From Bacteroidaceae bacterium (GTDB lineage: Bacteria; Bacteroidota; Bacteroidia; Bacteroidales; Bacteroidaceae): 39,963 nucleotides of DNA. The translations under genes were made by a program, and so were the position numbers. The stretch spans positions 1 through 39,963 of the forward strand of contig JAGCMB010000051.1 in the NCBI GenBank assembly GCA_017646665.1. The letters are read 5' to 3'. The stretch's first letter is position 1. Each line of letters begins with the position of its first letter. Below are positions 1 through 9,504 of the stretch, piece by piece. The notes beneath the pieces are model-generated. The model was not told the DNA's origin, did not search any database, and saw only the letters and a program-made list of their open reading frames with translations.

Positions 1-133
1 CAAACTCGAGCTTGCCGTTGCCCTCCTGCATCTCGTTAAACTTGTCGGCAGGAACCTTACACATTGGACAACGCTCGGGAGCTGAATCACCTTCGTGTAC
101 AAAACCACATACTGAACAGATATACTTTTTCAT
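1..133 (-). CDS. Rubredoxin-like N-terminus, probably reverse rubrerythrin (partial, runs off the left edge)
   Basis: Reading leftward from the ATG at 131-133, the first 44 residues form a short rubredoxin-type iron site: C6-x2-C9-G near the start and C22-P-x-C25 after a short charged loop. This compact rubredoxin at the very N-terminus is typical of reverse rubrerythrins (NADH peroxidases), where the ferritin-like diiron domain follows. Those proteins reduce hydrogen peroxide in the cytoplasm of anaerobes. The diiron part lies outside the window, so a small stand-alone rubredoxin-like protein cannot be excluded. A good promoter lies upstream at 214-245. The four cysteines are seen directly; the family assignment is inferred from arrangement. 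Confidence 0.75.
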   Translation of the reverse strand, partial: MKKYICSVCGFVHEGDSAPERCPMCKVPADKFNEMQEGNGKLEF

Positions 134-213
134 AGTCGTAATTTTTTTAAGTCTTATTATTATCTTTTTTGTTTTTAAATTTTTGTGTTTGCACTTCATT
201 TCTGAAATCATTG

Positions 214-245
214 CAAATATACAATCATTTTATTTTACTCACAAG
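214..245 (-). promoter_or_regulatory. Bacteroidetes-type promoter for the rubredoxin-like gene
   Basis: On the minus strand, TATATTTG (214-221) matches the -7 consensus TAnnTTTG, and CTTG (242-245) lies in the -33 position with a 20-bp spacer. Transcription would start near 207, giving a leader of about 75 nt. It is divergent from the promoter at 389-419. The 341-bp intergenic region 134-474 shows nothing else beyond these two promoters. Confidence 0.55.
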
Positions 246-388
246 TATTTCCGCTCTTTTTTTTACTTTTTTCTGTTAAAAAATGCAAAACGGGAAAAAT
301 GGGTGATAAAAGAAGAACAAAAAAGGCTGCCGCGGAAAGTTCAGGGAGATAAAATTCAAAGCACACACAAAAAAGGAGCGAATTTTAT

Positions 389-419
389 TTTGCCATTATA
401 AAATAATGATATAAATTTG
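389..419 (+). promoter_or_regulatory. Bacteroidetes-type promoter for the fasciclin lipoprotein gene
   Basis: TTTG (389-392), a 19-bp spacer, then TAAATTTG (412-419) matches the -33/-7 consensus fully. The expected start site near 425 leaves a leader of about 50 nt before the ATG at 475. Confidence 0.65.
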
Positions 420-474
420 GAGGATTAATATAAATTACAAGTAGGAAAATAAAATTAATTAAACATAACCCAGT

Positions 475-2709
475 ATGAAAAAGTCCTTTGGAGCCAAAAT
501 GAAGGTTTGGGCGTTAAGCGCCTTGACAATTGTTGCGGGTGGTACATTCACAAGTTGTTCGGACGAGATTGCTGAGAGTAACCGTTTTACTTTCACAGGA
601 GAGTTGATTTCCAACCACTTGAAAAACAACCCCGACAAGTACAGCAATTTCTGTAAGATTCTCGACCAGGCCAAAATTGGAAAGAAAGCCGGAAGTATGC
701 TGACAACATTGTCAACATACGGTTCGTACACCTGCTTTGCACCAACCAACGAAGCTATCGAGAAGTACATCAACGAGAAGTACAATGAATACCTCGAAAG
801 CAAGGAGTTGAATGCAATTGACCCAACAGTCAAGATTGTAAACACCGGTATAACATCGCCCTACCTCGAGGATTTGAGCGACAGTATGGCAACCGTCATT
901 GCAAAGAACCACATTCTTGAGCAAGGCCTCACAACAATTGAAGTCGGCAACGGTGCTTTCCCAAAGAAAACAATGAACCGTCGCAGCGTAATGCTTGGCT
1001 GGACAACCGACTCTCTCGGCTTCCCTGTTGCAACAGTTGACGGTATTGAAATTGCCGAGCAGAACATTGAGACAGAGAACGGTTACATCCACTGCATCAA
1101 GGGTGCCCTTTCACCATCGGACCAGCCGACATCAGCATTGCTTGCTTCACAGCCGGCATTTACACTGTTCAGCGAGGCATTGACAAAAACCGGTTTCGAC
1201 GAATACCTTACAAAATACGAGATTGACCCCGACTATGATGGTTTGGGCAAATACGGTCCTCCATTCAAGACACAGAACAATCAAGAGCCCCCATATCCCG
1301 AGACTTACAACCAAGGATTTACACTGTTTGTTGAAACAGATGAATTGTTGGCAGACCCCAACAAAAACGCGATGGGCCTTTCAATACAATCAATCGATGA
1401 CCTTGAATGGTTTGCAGCCAACTGGTACGGCAACATAACAAACAAGGAGAAACAGGAGTTCGACTACAAGGGCGACTACACTAACCCCAACAACCCATTG
1501 TACAAGTTTGTAGCATATCACATCCTTGACCGCAAATTGCTCTACAAGTCAAGTAAAGGACCCGGAGGTTTCTTGATGGAAGACTACCAGACTGTTAAAG
1601 AGGGTGAAATTGACAAAGACAAGTTCGACTCAGAAGAGAATATGCCAACATCTTATGACCGCTACGACTATTTCGAAACAGCACTACCTTATACATCTAT
1701 AAAGATTACAAAGCCATTCTCAAACCAGACAACACAATACACAAGTTACAGCGGAGAAACTGGCTATCTCAAAGATGAAATCATAGTAAACTATGCACAG
1801 GAGATGGGTACACGCTGTGTAACACCTGCGATGAATTATCATATCAACGTTGTAATCGAAGACGAAACAACAACCAGAAGCCGTACAGGACTTGAGAATT
1901 TCCAGCAGCAGGCTGTCAACGGTATGATATACACTATCGACAAGATTCTTGTATATAACGAAACAGAAATGGCAGGTAACATCCTCGACGAGCGTATGCG
2001 TTGGGACGTATTCTCACTGTTCTCGGAGCTCACAAACAACGACGTTCGTTGGATGCCCGAGGATGCAAAATACACACTTGTCTATATCCCTGAAAACTAC
2101 TGCAACCGCTTAAGACACAGAAACACCGATACAAACATCTACTATTTGAGGCCTCACAACGCTACGTATAACCGCGGTTATGCAAACTACCAGGGTGACG
2201 AAATGCTTGTAACAGGCAAGTACGACTTTGAGTACCGCATACCTTATGTTCCGGCAGGCACATACGAACTCCGTTTCGGATTCTCTTGTAGTGACGCTCG
2301 TGGTGTAGCACAATTCTATTTCAACGACAAGATTTGCGGTATTCCTTTGGATATGCGAGATAGCAATCTCGACTTTATGGGCTGGTTCGAGGAGAGCGAG
2401 TCTGAAGACGACAACCGCAAGAACGACAAGGCAATGCGCAACCGCGGATTTATGAAGGCTCCAGCAAGCATCTGGTTGGGCGATTTCGATAAGAAAAAAC
2501 CAGACTTGAGTATGCGCCACGCAGATCGGGCTTTCCGTCGCATCATCGGCACCTACGAACTTGAGTATGGAAAGGACTATTGGCTACGCTTCAAGGACGT
2601 AACAGAGGGTGGTACAGACCTCAAACAAAACGAGTTCAACCAAGACTATTTGGAGATTGTTCCGGTTGGTATCCTGAACAACCCTGCAAAACCCGAAGAC
2701 ATCTATTAA
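475..2709 (+). CDS. Fasciclin (FAS1) domain surface lipoprotein
   Basis: The 744-residue protein starts with a signal peptide (MKKSFGAKMK, then a hydrophobic stretch) ending in a lipobox-like FTSC, so it is probably lipidated at that cysteine and held in the outer membrane. FAS1-type segments are visible: residues about 38-215 contain the hallmark CFAPTNEAIEKY followed by a helical hairpin and a VxNGxxH-like end, and a second, looser copy lies at about 222-500 with large insertions. Residues about 510-740 are beta-rich and aromatic and may be a separate jelly-roll-like domain that I cannot name. FAS1 proteins act in adhesion or ligand binding. The gene stands alone with its own promoter and terminator. 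An in-frame ATG eight codons downstream is a possible alternative start. No SusC/SusD partner is present here. Confidence 0.85.
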   Translation: MKKSFGAKMKVWALSALTIVAGGTFTSCSDEIAESNRFTFTGELISNHLKNNPDKYSNFCKILDQAKIGKKAGSMLTTLSTYGSYTCFAPTNEAIEKYINEKYNEYLESKELNAIDPTVKIVNTGITSPYLEDLSDSMATVIAKNHILEQGLTTIEVGNGAFPKKTMNRRSVMLGWTTDSLGFPVATVDGIEIAEQNIETENGYIHCIKGALSPSDQPTSALLASQPAFTLFSEALTKTGFDEYLTKYEIDPDYDGLGKYGPPFKTQNNQEPPYPETYNQGFTLFVETDELLADPNKNAMGLSIQSIDDLEWFAANWYGNITNKEKQEFDYKGDYTNPNNPLYKFVAYHILDRKLLYKSSKGPGGFLMEDYQTVKEGEIDKDKFDSEENMPTSYDRYDYFETALPYTSIKITKPFSNQTTQYTSYSGETGYLKDEIIVNYAQEMGTRCVTPAMNYHINVVIEDETTTRSRTGLENFQQQAVNGMIYTIDKILVYNETEMAGNILDERMRWDVFSLFSELTNNDVRWMPEDAKYTLVYIPENYCNRLRHRNTDTNIYYLRPHNATYNRGYANYQGDEMLVTGKYDFEYRIPYVPAGTYELRFGFSCSDARGVAQFYFNDKICGIPLDMRDSNLDFMGWFEESESEDDNRKNDKAMRNRGFMKAPASIWLGDFDKKKPDLSMRHADRAFRRIIGTYELEYGKDYWLRFKDVTEGGTDLKQNEFNQDYLEIVPVGILNNPAKPEDIY

Positions 2710-2720
2710 TAACAATACTA

Positions 2721-2755
2721 AAACGATTACTGTCAAGTGGCAGTAATCGTTTTTT
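2721..2755 (+). terminator. Intrinsic terminator of the fasciclin gene
   Basis: A perfect 12-bp stem (2721-2732 with 2741-2752) and an 8-nt loop run into a T-tract at 2750-2755, eleven bases after the stop codon. Confidence 0.85.
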
Positions 2756-2802
2756 ATAGGATATTTTTAGATAAATTTGGATACCATATAAGAATAAATA
2801 CA

Positions 2803-2810
2803 TATTTTTG
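2803..2810 (+). promoter_or_regulatory. -7 promoter element of the NAD synthetase gene
   Basis: TATTTTTG matches TAnnTTTG. A TTTG at 2776-2779 lies 23 bp upstream, slightly far for a -33 box. The start site would be near 2816, downstream of the in-frame ATG at 2808, which argues that translation starts at 2862. Confidence 0.5.
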
Positions 2811-2861
2811 CAACGCGAGTACCTTATATATATAATAAAAGAAAAAATCGCTGATAAAGAT

Positions 2862-4769
2862 ATGAAATACGGATTTGTAAAAGTAGCAGCAGCATCACCG
2901 ACAACAACCGTTGCCAACTGCACAAAGAACGCACAAAGTATTATAGAGCAAACAGCAGAACTTTCAAAGAAAGGAGCCGAACTAATCCTGTTCCCCGAGC
3001 TGAGCCTGACATCGTGCAATTGCGGTGACCTCTTTACACAACCATACTTCATTCAGGCTTGCAACAATGCCATAGCACACATAGCAGAAAGTACAGCCGG
3101 ACAGGATAGCATCATAATATTTGGTGCACCTGTCGAGCACCGGAATTCTCTGTACAACTGCGCAATAACAATGCACAAGGGTAATATCATTGGCGTTACA
3201 CCAAAGAAACACCTGAACAGTAAAATCGGCGAAAACAGATGGTTTACCGGTGCCGACAATCTGCCCCAAGAGAGCTACGCTACTATAGCAGGCAAAAAAG
3301 CACCGTTCATAAAAAACGGGCTCTTCACCACATCGGCATACAGTTTCGGTATAGAGATCGGCAACGAATCAGAAGCGCCGATAGCTCCTGCAGCCAATCT
3401 ATCAACAGCCGGTGCACAAATAATACTGAACCCCACAACAGAACGCGCAGTTGCAGGCACACAAAAGAGCACACAGCGCCGTATAGCCGAACTGAGCCAA
3501 AAGTACAAAAGCGGATATGTATATGCCGGATGCGGTTGGGGAGAATCAACAAGTTCGGCCGCATACACCGGTTACTGCGCCATTTCAGAACTCGGGGATA
3601 TAATAACAGACAGCGAGATATTGACACCGGAAGCACACTGCGTCATCACGGAAGTGGATGTCGAGAGAGTATCGAAGGAGCGCAAAGGCGACTGTAACTT
3701 TGCACAGCAAAACGACATCACAGAAATCCACATACCACAAACGGAAAACCACGATTGCACATTGACACGCCATTTTCCGGCTCAGCCATTCATACCACAG
3801 GACTACACTATTCAGGAATACTGCAACGAGGCATTCAACATACAAGCCGCAGCACTTGCAAAACGTATCACGCACATTGGCGCAAAGAGTTGCATCATAG
3901 GCATATCGGGTGGACTGGACTCTACCCTGGCATTGCTTGTCACCGCCAAGGCGTGCGACATAATAGGCAAGCCACACGACTGCATCACAGCAGTTACAAT
4001 GCCCGGATTCGGTACCAGCGACCGCACATACAACAACGCTATGTCGCTGATGCAGGCCCTGGGCACAAACATTAGGGAAATATCAATCAAGGATGCCTGT
4101 ACACAACATTTCAAAGATATAAATCACGACATCAACAACCACGATGTAACATACGAGAATGCACAGGCCCGAGAACGCACACAAATCCTTATGGACATTG
4201 CTAACCAAGAGAACGGCATTGTCATTGGTACAGGTGACCTTTCGGAGCTTGCACTCGGCTGGGCAACATACAACGGCGACCAAATGAGCATGTATGGAGT
4301 GAACGCATCCGTTCCAAAGACGCTGATGCAACATATTGTACGCCACATTGCACACAACGAAAACAACAAAAATGTCAAAAACACACTGCTCGACATTGTG
4401 GATACACCCATCTCGCCCGAACTGACACCGGCCGACGACAACGGTAACATAAAACAAAAAACCGAAGACTTAGTTGGCCCATACGAATTGCACGATTTTT
4501 TCATCTACCATTTTATACGCTACGGATTTGCACCCGAAAAGATTCATTTCATGGCAGAAAAGACATTCTGCGATACATACGATAGCGAAACAATAAAAAA
4601 ATGGCTCACTACATTTACACGCCGTTTCTTTACCCAACAATTCAAGCGCGCAGCAATGCCTGACGGCCCACAAGTGACCTGCTGCACACTAAACCCACAG
4701 AACGGCTGGATAATGACTTCGGACACCTGCTACAATCTATGGACCGAAAATTGTGAGAAAATCAAATAA
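2862..4769 (+). CDS. nadE: NAD+ synthetase, two-domain type with a degenerate glutaminase site
   Basis: The 635-residue protein has the two-domain layout of glutamine-dependent NAD+ synthetase: an N-terminal nitrilase-fold glutaminase (about 1-290) and a C-terminal synthetase that adenylates and amidates nicotinic acid adenine dinucleotide. The synthetase P-loop SGGLDST (349-355) is intact, as is the GTGDLSELALGWATYNGD stretch. In the glutaminase domain the catalytic Glu (FPELS, E46) and Lys (TPKK, K115) are visible, but the position that is Cys in the usual EICEDLW motif reads EIGNESE, with Gly167. Glutamine hydrolysis is therefore probably lost and the enzyme may depend on free ammonia. I chose the start at 2862 because MKYGFVKVAAA matches the family N-terminus and the upstream in-frame ATG lies inside the promoter. 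Confidence 0.9.
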   Translation: MKYGFVKVAAASPTTTVANCTKNAQSIIEQTAELSKKGAELILFPELSLTSCNCGDLFTQPYFIQACNNAIAHIAESTAGQDSIIIFGAPVEHRNSLYNCAITMHKGNIIGVTPKKHLNSKIGENRWFTGADNLPQESYATIAGKKAPFIKNGLFTTSAYSFGIEIGNESEAPIAPAANLSTAGAQIILNPTTERAVAGTQKSTQRRIAELSQKYKSGYVYAGCGWGESTSSAAYTGYCAISELGDIITDSEILTPEAHCVITEVDVERVSKERKGDCNFAQQNDITEIHIPQTENHDCTLTRHFPAQPFIPQDYTIQEYCNEAFNIQAAALAKRITHIGAKSCIIGISGGLDSTLALLVTAKACDIIGKPHDCITAVTMPGFGTSDRTYNNAMSLMQALGTNIREISIKDACTQHFKDINHDINNHDVTYENAQARERTQILMDIANQENGIVIGTGDLSELALGWATYNGDQMSMYGVNASVPKTLMQHIVRHIAHNENNKNVKNTLLDIVDTPISPELTPADDNGNIKQKTEDLVGPYELHDFFIYHFIRYGFAPEKIHFMAEKTFCDTYDSETIKKWLTTFTRRFFTQQFKRAAMPDGPQVTCCTLNPQNGWIMTSDTCYNLWTENCEKIK

Positions 4770-4810
4770 AAAAACTACTCGACCAAGAGTATAATTTAAG
4801 AATAGAGTTA

Positions 4811-4855
4811 TTGCGCTGACATTTTGACTTAAAGTGAGTCAAAATGTCAGCGCAA
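4811..4855. repeat. Perfect 19-bp inverted repeat upstream of clpB, possible heat-shock operator
   Basis: The arm at 4811-4829 is exactly complementary to 4837-4855, with a 7-nt spacer (TAAAGTG). No T-tract follows, so it is not a normal terminator for nadE. It ends 14 bp before a -7-like box (4869-4876), covering the place where a -33 box would be, which suits an operator or a special promoter. If transcription starts further upstream it would instead be a leader hairpin. Its arms do not match the CIRCE consensus. Confidence 0.6.
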
Positions 4856-4868
4856 ACATCATTGGCGC

Positions 4869-4897
4869 GATATTTGTTCTATCCTTTATGAAAGGAG
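4869..4897 (+). promoter_or_regulatory. clpB -7-like box and a strong Shine-Dalgarno
   Basis: GATATTTG (4869-4876) is one mismatch from TAnnTTTG, with no TTTG at -33. AAAGGAG (4891-4897) stands 9 nt before the ATG at 4907. Such a clear Shine-Dalgarno is unusual in this window and supports that start codon. Confidence 0.5.
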
Positions 4898-4906
4898 ATT
4901 ACAAAT

Positions 4907-7498
4907 ATGGATTTCAAAAAATTTACAATCAAAGCCCAAGAGGCAGTTCAAGAGGCTGTAAACCTTGTACAGCAACAGGGACAGCAAGTAATAGAACCCA
5001 CACACATATTGAGCGGAATTCTAAAGAGCAGCGAACAGATAGCGTCGTTTCTCCTGCAGAAGGCCGGTGCCAACTTTGAGAACATCAAGCATCAGACAGC
5101 GGAAGCACTCCGCTCACTCCCCAAAGTGAGCGGCGGCACGCCCTACCTCAGCCGCGAGAGCAACCAAGTCATCACCAAGGCGCAAGAGAAAGCGAAACAG
5201 ATGGGCGACGAATTCGTGTCGGTAGAGCCATTATTATTGGCACTGCTCGAAGTCAACAGCCCGGCTGCAAGCATACTCAAAAATAGTGGGGTTACAAAGA
5301 ACGAGCTTGAGAAAGCAATACACGAACTACGTCAAGGCTCAAAAGTCAGCTCGCAATCGGCCGAAGAGAGCTATCAGGCATTGAGCAAATATGCCATAAA
5401 CCTCAACGAGGCGGCCAAAAATGGAAAGCTCGACCCTGTTATTGGTCGCGACGACGAGATACGCCGCATACTTCAAATACTGAGCCGCCGCACAAAAAAC
5501 AACCCCATTCTCATAGGAGAACCGGGCACAGGAAAGACAGCCATCGTGGAGGGTTTGGCCCACCGCATCGTACGTGGCGACGTCCCCGACAACCTACGCG
5601 ACAAACAGGTTTATTCACTCGATATGGGCGCGCTCATAGCCGGTGCAAAATACAAAGGAGAGTTCGAGGAACGCCTGAAGGCCGTCATTGGTGAGGTGAC
5701 AAAATCTGACGGACAGATAATACTGTTTATTGACGAGATACACACCCTTGTCGGTGCAGGCAAGAGCGACGGTGCAATGGATGCCGCCAACATATTGAAA
5801 CCCGCGCTTGCCCGTGGCGAGCTACGCTCAATTGGCGCAACAACACTCGACGAGTACCAAAAATACTTCGAGAAAGACAAGGCGCTTGAGCGACGTTTCC
5901 AAACAGTGATGGTAAACGAGCCCGACAAGATGAGCAGCATATCTATTTTACGTGGCCTGAAAGAACGCTACGAAAGCCACCATAAGGTACGCATCCAGGA
6001 CGACGCAATAATTGCAGCCGTAACATTGAGTGACCGCTACATCACCGAGCGTTTCCTCCCGGACAAAGCCATCGACCTCATTGACGAAGCCGCATCAAAA
6101 CTACGTATGGAGCGCAACTCCCTCCCCGAAGAGCTCGACGAGATAGAGCGCCACATCAAGCAGTTAGAGATTGAGCGCGAGGCAATCAAGCGCGAAAAGG
6201 ACGAAGCCAAGCTAACACAGTTGAGCAAAGAAATCTCGGTGCTGAAAGAGCAAGAAAGCACAAAACGCGCCAAATGGCAACAAGAAAAGGAGCTTGCCGA
6301 CAGCATACAGAATGCCAAACACGAGATTGAAGAGCTCAAATTCGAAGCCGAGAGAGCCGAGCGCGAGGGCGATTACGGCCGCGTAGCAGAAATACGTTAT
6401 GGCAGAATCACAAATCTCGAGGAGGAGATTACAAAAACACAGACCGCACTACGCAACGCGCAGGGAGCAAACGCAATGATAAAAGAGGAGGTGACAGCCG
6501 AGGATATTGCAGACATTGTATCGCGCTGGACAGGAATTCCGGTGAGCAAAATGCTTGAAAGCGAACGCCAAAAACTGTTGAACCTGGAAGAGGAGCTACA
6601 CAAAAGCGTAATAGGACAGGACGAGGCCATACAGGCAGTCAGCGACGCAGTACGTCGTAGCCGTGCCGGCCTGCAAGACCCCAAGCGCCCAATCGGCTCA
6701 TTTATTTTCCTTGGCACGACAGGAGTGGGAAAAACCGAATTGGCAAAGGCTCTTGCCACATACCTGTTCAACGACGAAGCATTGATGACAAGGATTGACA
6801 TGAGCGAGTACCAGGAGAAATTCTCAGTATCGCGCCTCATAGGAGCCCCTCCGGGATATGTCGGGTACGACGAAGGCGGACAACTCACCGAGGCAGTACG
6901 CCGCAAGCCCTACTCTGTTGTACTCTTCGACGAAATAGAGAAGGCTCACCCCGACGTATTCAACATACTTCTGCAGGTACTTGACGACGGACGCCTCACC
7001 GACAACAAAGGCCGTGTGGTAAACTTCAAGAACACCATCATCATAATGACCAGCAACCTTGGCAGCAGCTACATACAGGAGCAGTTCGACAAGATGAATG
7101 ACAAGAACAGGGAAGCAATACTTGAGGAGACAAAAGAGAAGATTATGGAAATGCTCAAACGCACCATACGTCCGGAATTCCTCAACCGCATAGACGAAAC
7201 AATAATGTTCACCCCACTCAACGAAAAGGAGATTGAGCAAATAGTACGTCTTCAGACAAGCTCTGTTGCCACGCTACTACACGAGAGCGACATAACGCTG
7301 GAAGTTACCGATGCAGCAATACAATTCATTGCCCAAGCCGGATTTGACCCGGAGTTCGGTGCACGCCCAATAAAGCGCGCTATACAACGTTACCTGCTCA
7401 ACGACCTCTCAAAGCAGTTGCTTGCCGGTGCAATAGACAAGACAAAGCCAATAAAGGTTGATTCACAAGATGGAATGTTGACATTCAACAACAAATAA
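4907..7498 (+). CDS. clpB: ATP-dependent disaggregase ClpB
   Basis: This 863-residue protein is a full-length ClpB, the hexameric AAA+ chaperone that pulls polypeptides out of aggregates together with DnaK in the cytosol. The order is: Clp N-domain (about 1-145, [14 protein letters not shown]), first AAA+ module with Walker A GEPGTGKT (204-211) and Walker [10 protein letters not shown], a long charged coiled-coil middle domain (about 400-525) that separates ClpB from ClpA/ClpC, and a second AAA+ module with Walker A GTTGVGKT (603-610) and the pore-loop motif GYVGYDEGG. The C-terminal small domain ends normally and no ClpP-docking loop is evident. The gene is alone between a 19-bp inverted repeat and a bidirectional terminator, which fits a stress-controlled unit. 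Confidence 0.97.
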   Translation: MDFKKFTIKAQEAVQEAVNLVQQQGQQVIEPTHILSGILKSSEQIASFLLQKAGANFENIKHQTAEALRSLPKVSGGTPYLSRESNQVITKAQEKAKQMGDEFVSVEPLLLALLEVNSPAASILKNSGVTKNELEKAIHELRQGSKVSSQSAEESYQALSKYAINLNEAAKNGKLDPVIGRDDEIRRILQILSRRTKNNPILIGEPGTGKTAIVEGLAHRIVRGDVPDNLRDKQVYSLDMGALIAGAKYKGEFEERLKAVIGEVTKSDGQIILFIDEIHTLVGAGKSDGAMDAANILKPALARGELRSIGATTLDEYQKYFEKDKALERRFQTVMVNEPDKMSSISILRGLKERYESHHKVRIQDDAIIAAVTLSDRYITERFLPDKAIDLIDEAASKLRMERNSLPEELDEIERHIKQLEIEREAIKREKDEAKLTQLSKEISVLKEQESTKRAKWQQEKELADSIQNAKHEIEELKFEAERAEREGDYGRVAEIRYGRITNLEEEITKTQTALRNAQGANAMIKEEVTAEDIADIVSRWTGIPVSKMLESERQKLLNLEEELHKSVIGQDEAIQAVSDAVRRSRAGLQDPKRPIGSFIFLGTTGVGKTELAKALATYLFNDEALMTRIDMSEYQEKFSVSRLIGAPPGYVGYDEGGQLTEAVRRKPYSVVLFDEIEKAHPDVFNILLQVLDDGRLTDNKGRVVNFKNTIIIMTSNLGSSYIQEQFDKMNDKNREAILEETKEKIMEMLKRTIRPEFLNRIDETIMFTPLNEKEIEQIVRLQTSSVATLLHESDITLEVTDAAIQFIAQAGFDPEFGARPIKRAIQRYLLNDLSKQLLAGAIDKTKPIKVDSQDGMLTFNNK

Positions 7499-7500
7499 TC

Positions 7501-7546
7501 TATAACGACAAAAGGATACGCTTAAGCGTATCCTTTTGTCGTTATA
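7501..7546. terminator. Bidirectional terminator between clpB and the convergent DUF4923 gene
   Basis: A perfect 21-bp stem (7501-7521 with 7526-7546) with loop TTAA starts two bases after the clpB stop. The A/T-rich ends of the stem and the convergent gene order suggest it serves both strands. Confidence 0.8.
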
Positions 7547-7569
7547 TCTCTTTAAAGTTAAAGAAGCTG

Positions 7570-8352
7570 TTACTTGAACAGATTTCCAAGAGAGAGCTTG
7601 CTACTGCTGCTACTTGTTGTTGTACTGTTAGTTGTGCTTGTGCTGGCAGCTGCGGTTGCGCTTTTAGTCAATTTTACACCAAGCATCAAACCATCATAAT
7701 TCTTCAACAAAGAGCCAAATGCACCAACGGCTTGTGTAAGAGACTGAAGCTGACTCTGCTGTTCACTTGATGTATCTTGAGTAGATATATATGAAGCGAT
7801 ATCCTTAATCAAAGCAAGCAACTTATCAGCCTTGAACACAACATTCAAGTTCTGCAACTCATAGGCAACGTAAGTCTTTACAGGAACCTTGTCAAATACA
7901 AAAGAGAAATTGATTACCTTCTCACTTGCATTGAGCTCATATTTTCCCGACAAATTGTATCCACCCAAATTTATAGTGCAGCTACCGTCTTTGACAAAAG
8001 TAAAAGAGCATTTACCTTTTGAAACGCCCACTTTTGTAAGCATATCATCGAGTTTTGATTCCAAATTACCGGTAACCAAAGAACCACCGACATTTGAAAG
8101 AGCATTCTCGCTTTCAAGGATACACGCAACACCCTCGTAGCTCCAAGTACCCTCCAACAAAGAGTTTGACAATGTCAACGAATTACCCAGGAGAGTACCC
8201 AGGATATTAGTCACAGCACTGCCTGTATCGCTGGATGAAACACTACCGGCCACCTCGCTGGCAGCCTTGCCCAAAAGATCCTTCCACGACTGAGCCGATA
8301 CACCCGAAACAACGGCGAGCATCAACATCAAAGAAACAAATATCTTTTTCAT
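7570..8352 (-). CDS. DUF4923 family exported protein
   Basis: The 260-residue protein has a cleavable signal peptide (MKKIFVSLMLMLAVVSGVSAQS, likely cut after SAQ or SA) and no lipobox, so it should be periplasmic or outer-membrane associated. Residues about 66-205 begin with EGTWSYEGVACILES and continue as alternating beta strands, resembling the lipocalin-like fold annotated as DUF4923 in Bacteroidales. The last 35 residues are a low-complexity Ser/Thr/Ala tract followed by KLSLGNLFK. Its function is unknown. It lies 15 bp after the DUF5606 gene on the same strand and is probably cotranscribed with it. The DUF number is from memory of the family pattern. Confidence 0.75.
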   Translation of the reverse strand: MKKIFVSLMLMLAVVSGVSAQSWKDLLGKAASEVAGSVSSSDTGSAVTNILGTLLGNSLTLSNSLLEGTWSYEGVACILESENALSNVGGSLVTGNLESKLDDMLTKVGVSKGKCSFTFVKDGSCTINLGGYNLSGKYELNASEKVINFSFVFDKVPVKTYVAYELQNLNVVFKADKLLALIKDIASYISTQDTSSEQQSQLQSLTQAVGAFGSLLKNYDGLMLGVKLTKSATAAASTSTTNSTTTSSSSSKLSLGNLFK

Positions 8353-8367
8353 AGTATAAAGAGTTTA

Positions 8368-8802
8368 TCATTCAGCATTTTCAGCAGGCTCACCCTCCTG
8401 CTCCTCAACAACAAAATCGGCAATACCGTTACCCACAAGAATATTGTACCAAGAGAACATCTTCTTGATATGTGTCAAATAAACACGCTCGCGGTCATAA
8501 TCGGGAATGATACCCTCAAAATATTCAACCATCTCTTCGGGAGTAGCCATCTTCAAGTCGAATGGCAATACACCACCCTCTTTCTCATACATCTTAGCAA
8601 ATACGTTTCTCAAAGGAATCTCCTCGGTATCGGTGTAGATAGCTATATCATCAAGCATAACCACCTGATCACTGTTATATACAGGTACGCGCTTTTTTGA
8701 AGCATCGACACACTCAACTATAAACATATTGCGTCCGTGTGACAACAGACGGTACAAGCCCGGTTTACCCGAAATTGTCAAAACTGTTTCAAACATTTTC
8801 AT
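8368..8802 (-). CDS. DUF5606 family protein
   Basis: The 144-residue protein begins MKMFETVLTISGKPGLYRL and continues with CVDASKKRVPVY and LDDIAIYTDTEEIPL, a pattern I recognise as DUF5606, a conserved cytosolic family of Bacteroidetes without known function. There is no signal peptide or membrane segment, and the C-terminus is acidic. It follows coaE by 117 bp on the same strand. A weak -7-like box (minus-strand TGATTTTG, 8832-8839) lies just upstream, so it may have its own promoter. Its constant company with core genes suggests a housekeeping role, but that is inference. Confidence 0.8.
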   Translation of the reverse strand: MKMFETVLTISGKPGLYRLLSHGRNMFIVECVDASKKRVPVYNSDQVVMLDDIAIYTDTEEIPLRNVFAKMYEKEGGVLPFDLKMATPEEMVEYFEGIIPDYDRERVYLTHIKKMFSWYNILVGNGIADFVVEEQEGEPAENAE

Positions 8803-8919
8803 ATAGATATTTTAATTTGTGTTACTATTTTCAAAATCATCGCTAAGATACGGAGTGATTTCCTTTTTACAAAATATTATACATTTTTTAATATATATAA
8901 TATACCGCTAGGAAAGAGA

Positions 8920-9504
8920 TCAATCCTTTTTCAATTCATTGAGCAACTCCACCACATCCGGCATAACTGCATTGTTACCGGAATTATATATAGAATAATC
9001 AGACAGCAACAACAAATCATCAGTTGTCATCTGTTTCATCATACGGGTAAGCACCTGTTCGCGCGACATTCCGCTGCGCGACATCGTACGCGATATAGCT
9101 GTTTCCACATCGGTCCAGACAAGCAACACCTTGTCAACAACCTCGGCCATCCCCGACTCATAGAGCAAAGCCGTTTCAACAGCCACCACATCACAGTCCT
9201 GTCGTTCGGCCCACGCACAAAAATCGTTCTTGACAACAGGATGCACCAGAGCATTCACACGCTTGGTATTCCTTGCATCAACAAAAATCCTCGAAGCAAG
9301 ATATTTACGGTCCAATTCCCCATTGGCATCATAACACTCGTCGCCGAACATACGTCTCAGTTCCTTTACTATAAAGGAATCACTCACCATAAGCTCTTTG
9401 GCACGACTGTCACAATCATACACAGGCACCCCCATTATCTCCAACATACGGGAAACAACAGATTTTCCACTACCTATACCACCTATAACAGCGAGTCTAG
9501 TCAT
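8920..9504 (-). CDS. coaE: Dephospho-CoA kinase
   Basis: The 194-residue protein matches CoaE, which phosphorylates the 3'-hydroxyl of dephospho-CoA in the last step of coenzyme A synthesis. It has the P-loop GGIGSGKS (residues 8-15), the DCDSRAKEL stretch typical of the family's nucleotide/CoA site, and VVAVETALLYESG for the LFE-type motif. Its length is normal for the family. The start ATG overlaps the stop of ybbR by four bases (ATGA), so the two are translationally coupled. Confidence 0.93.
   Translation of the reverse strand: MTRLAVIGGIGSGKSVVSRMLEIMGVPVYDCDSRAKELMVSDSFIVKELRRMFGDECYDANGELDRKYLASRIFVDARNTKRVNALVHPVVKNDFCAWAERQDCDVVAVETALLYESGMAEVVDKVLLVWTDVETAISRTMSRSGMSREQVLTRMMKQMTTDDLLLLSDYSIYNSGNNAVMPDVVELLNELKKD

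Noticed and set aside
12-401. Plus-strand open frame of 129 codons at the left edge
   Set aside because: It overlaps the rubredoxin-like gene and two promoters, and its product is low-complexity F/I/K-rich sequence without family resemblance.
712-1092. Antisense frames inside the fasciclin gene
   Set aside because: Cysteine- and valine-rich shadow translations of a clearly coding opposite strand.
2808-2861. Longer N-terminus for NAD synthetase
   Set aside because: The ATG lies within the -7 promoter element, and the added 18 residues do not resemble the family.
4811-4855. CIRCE element for HrcA
   Set aside because: The arms do not match TTAGCACTC-N9-GAGTGCTAA, and the spacer is 7 nt.
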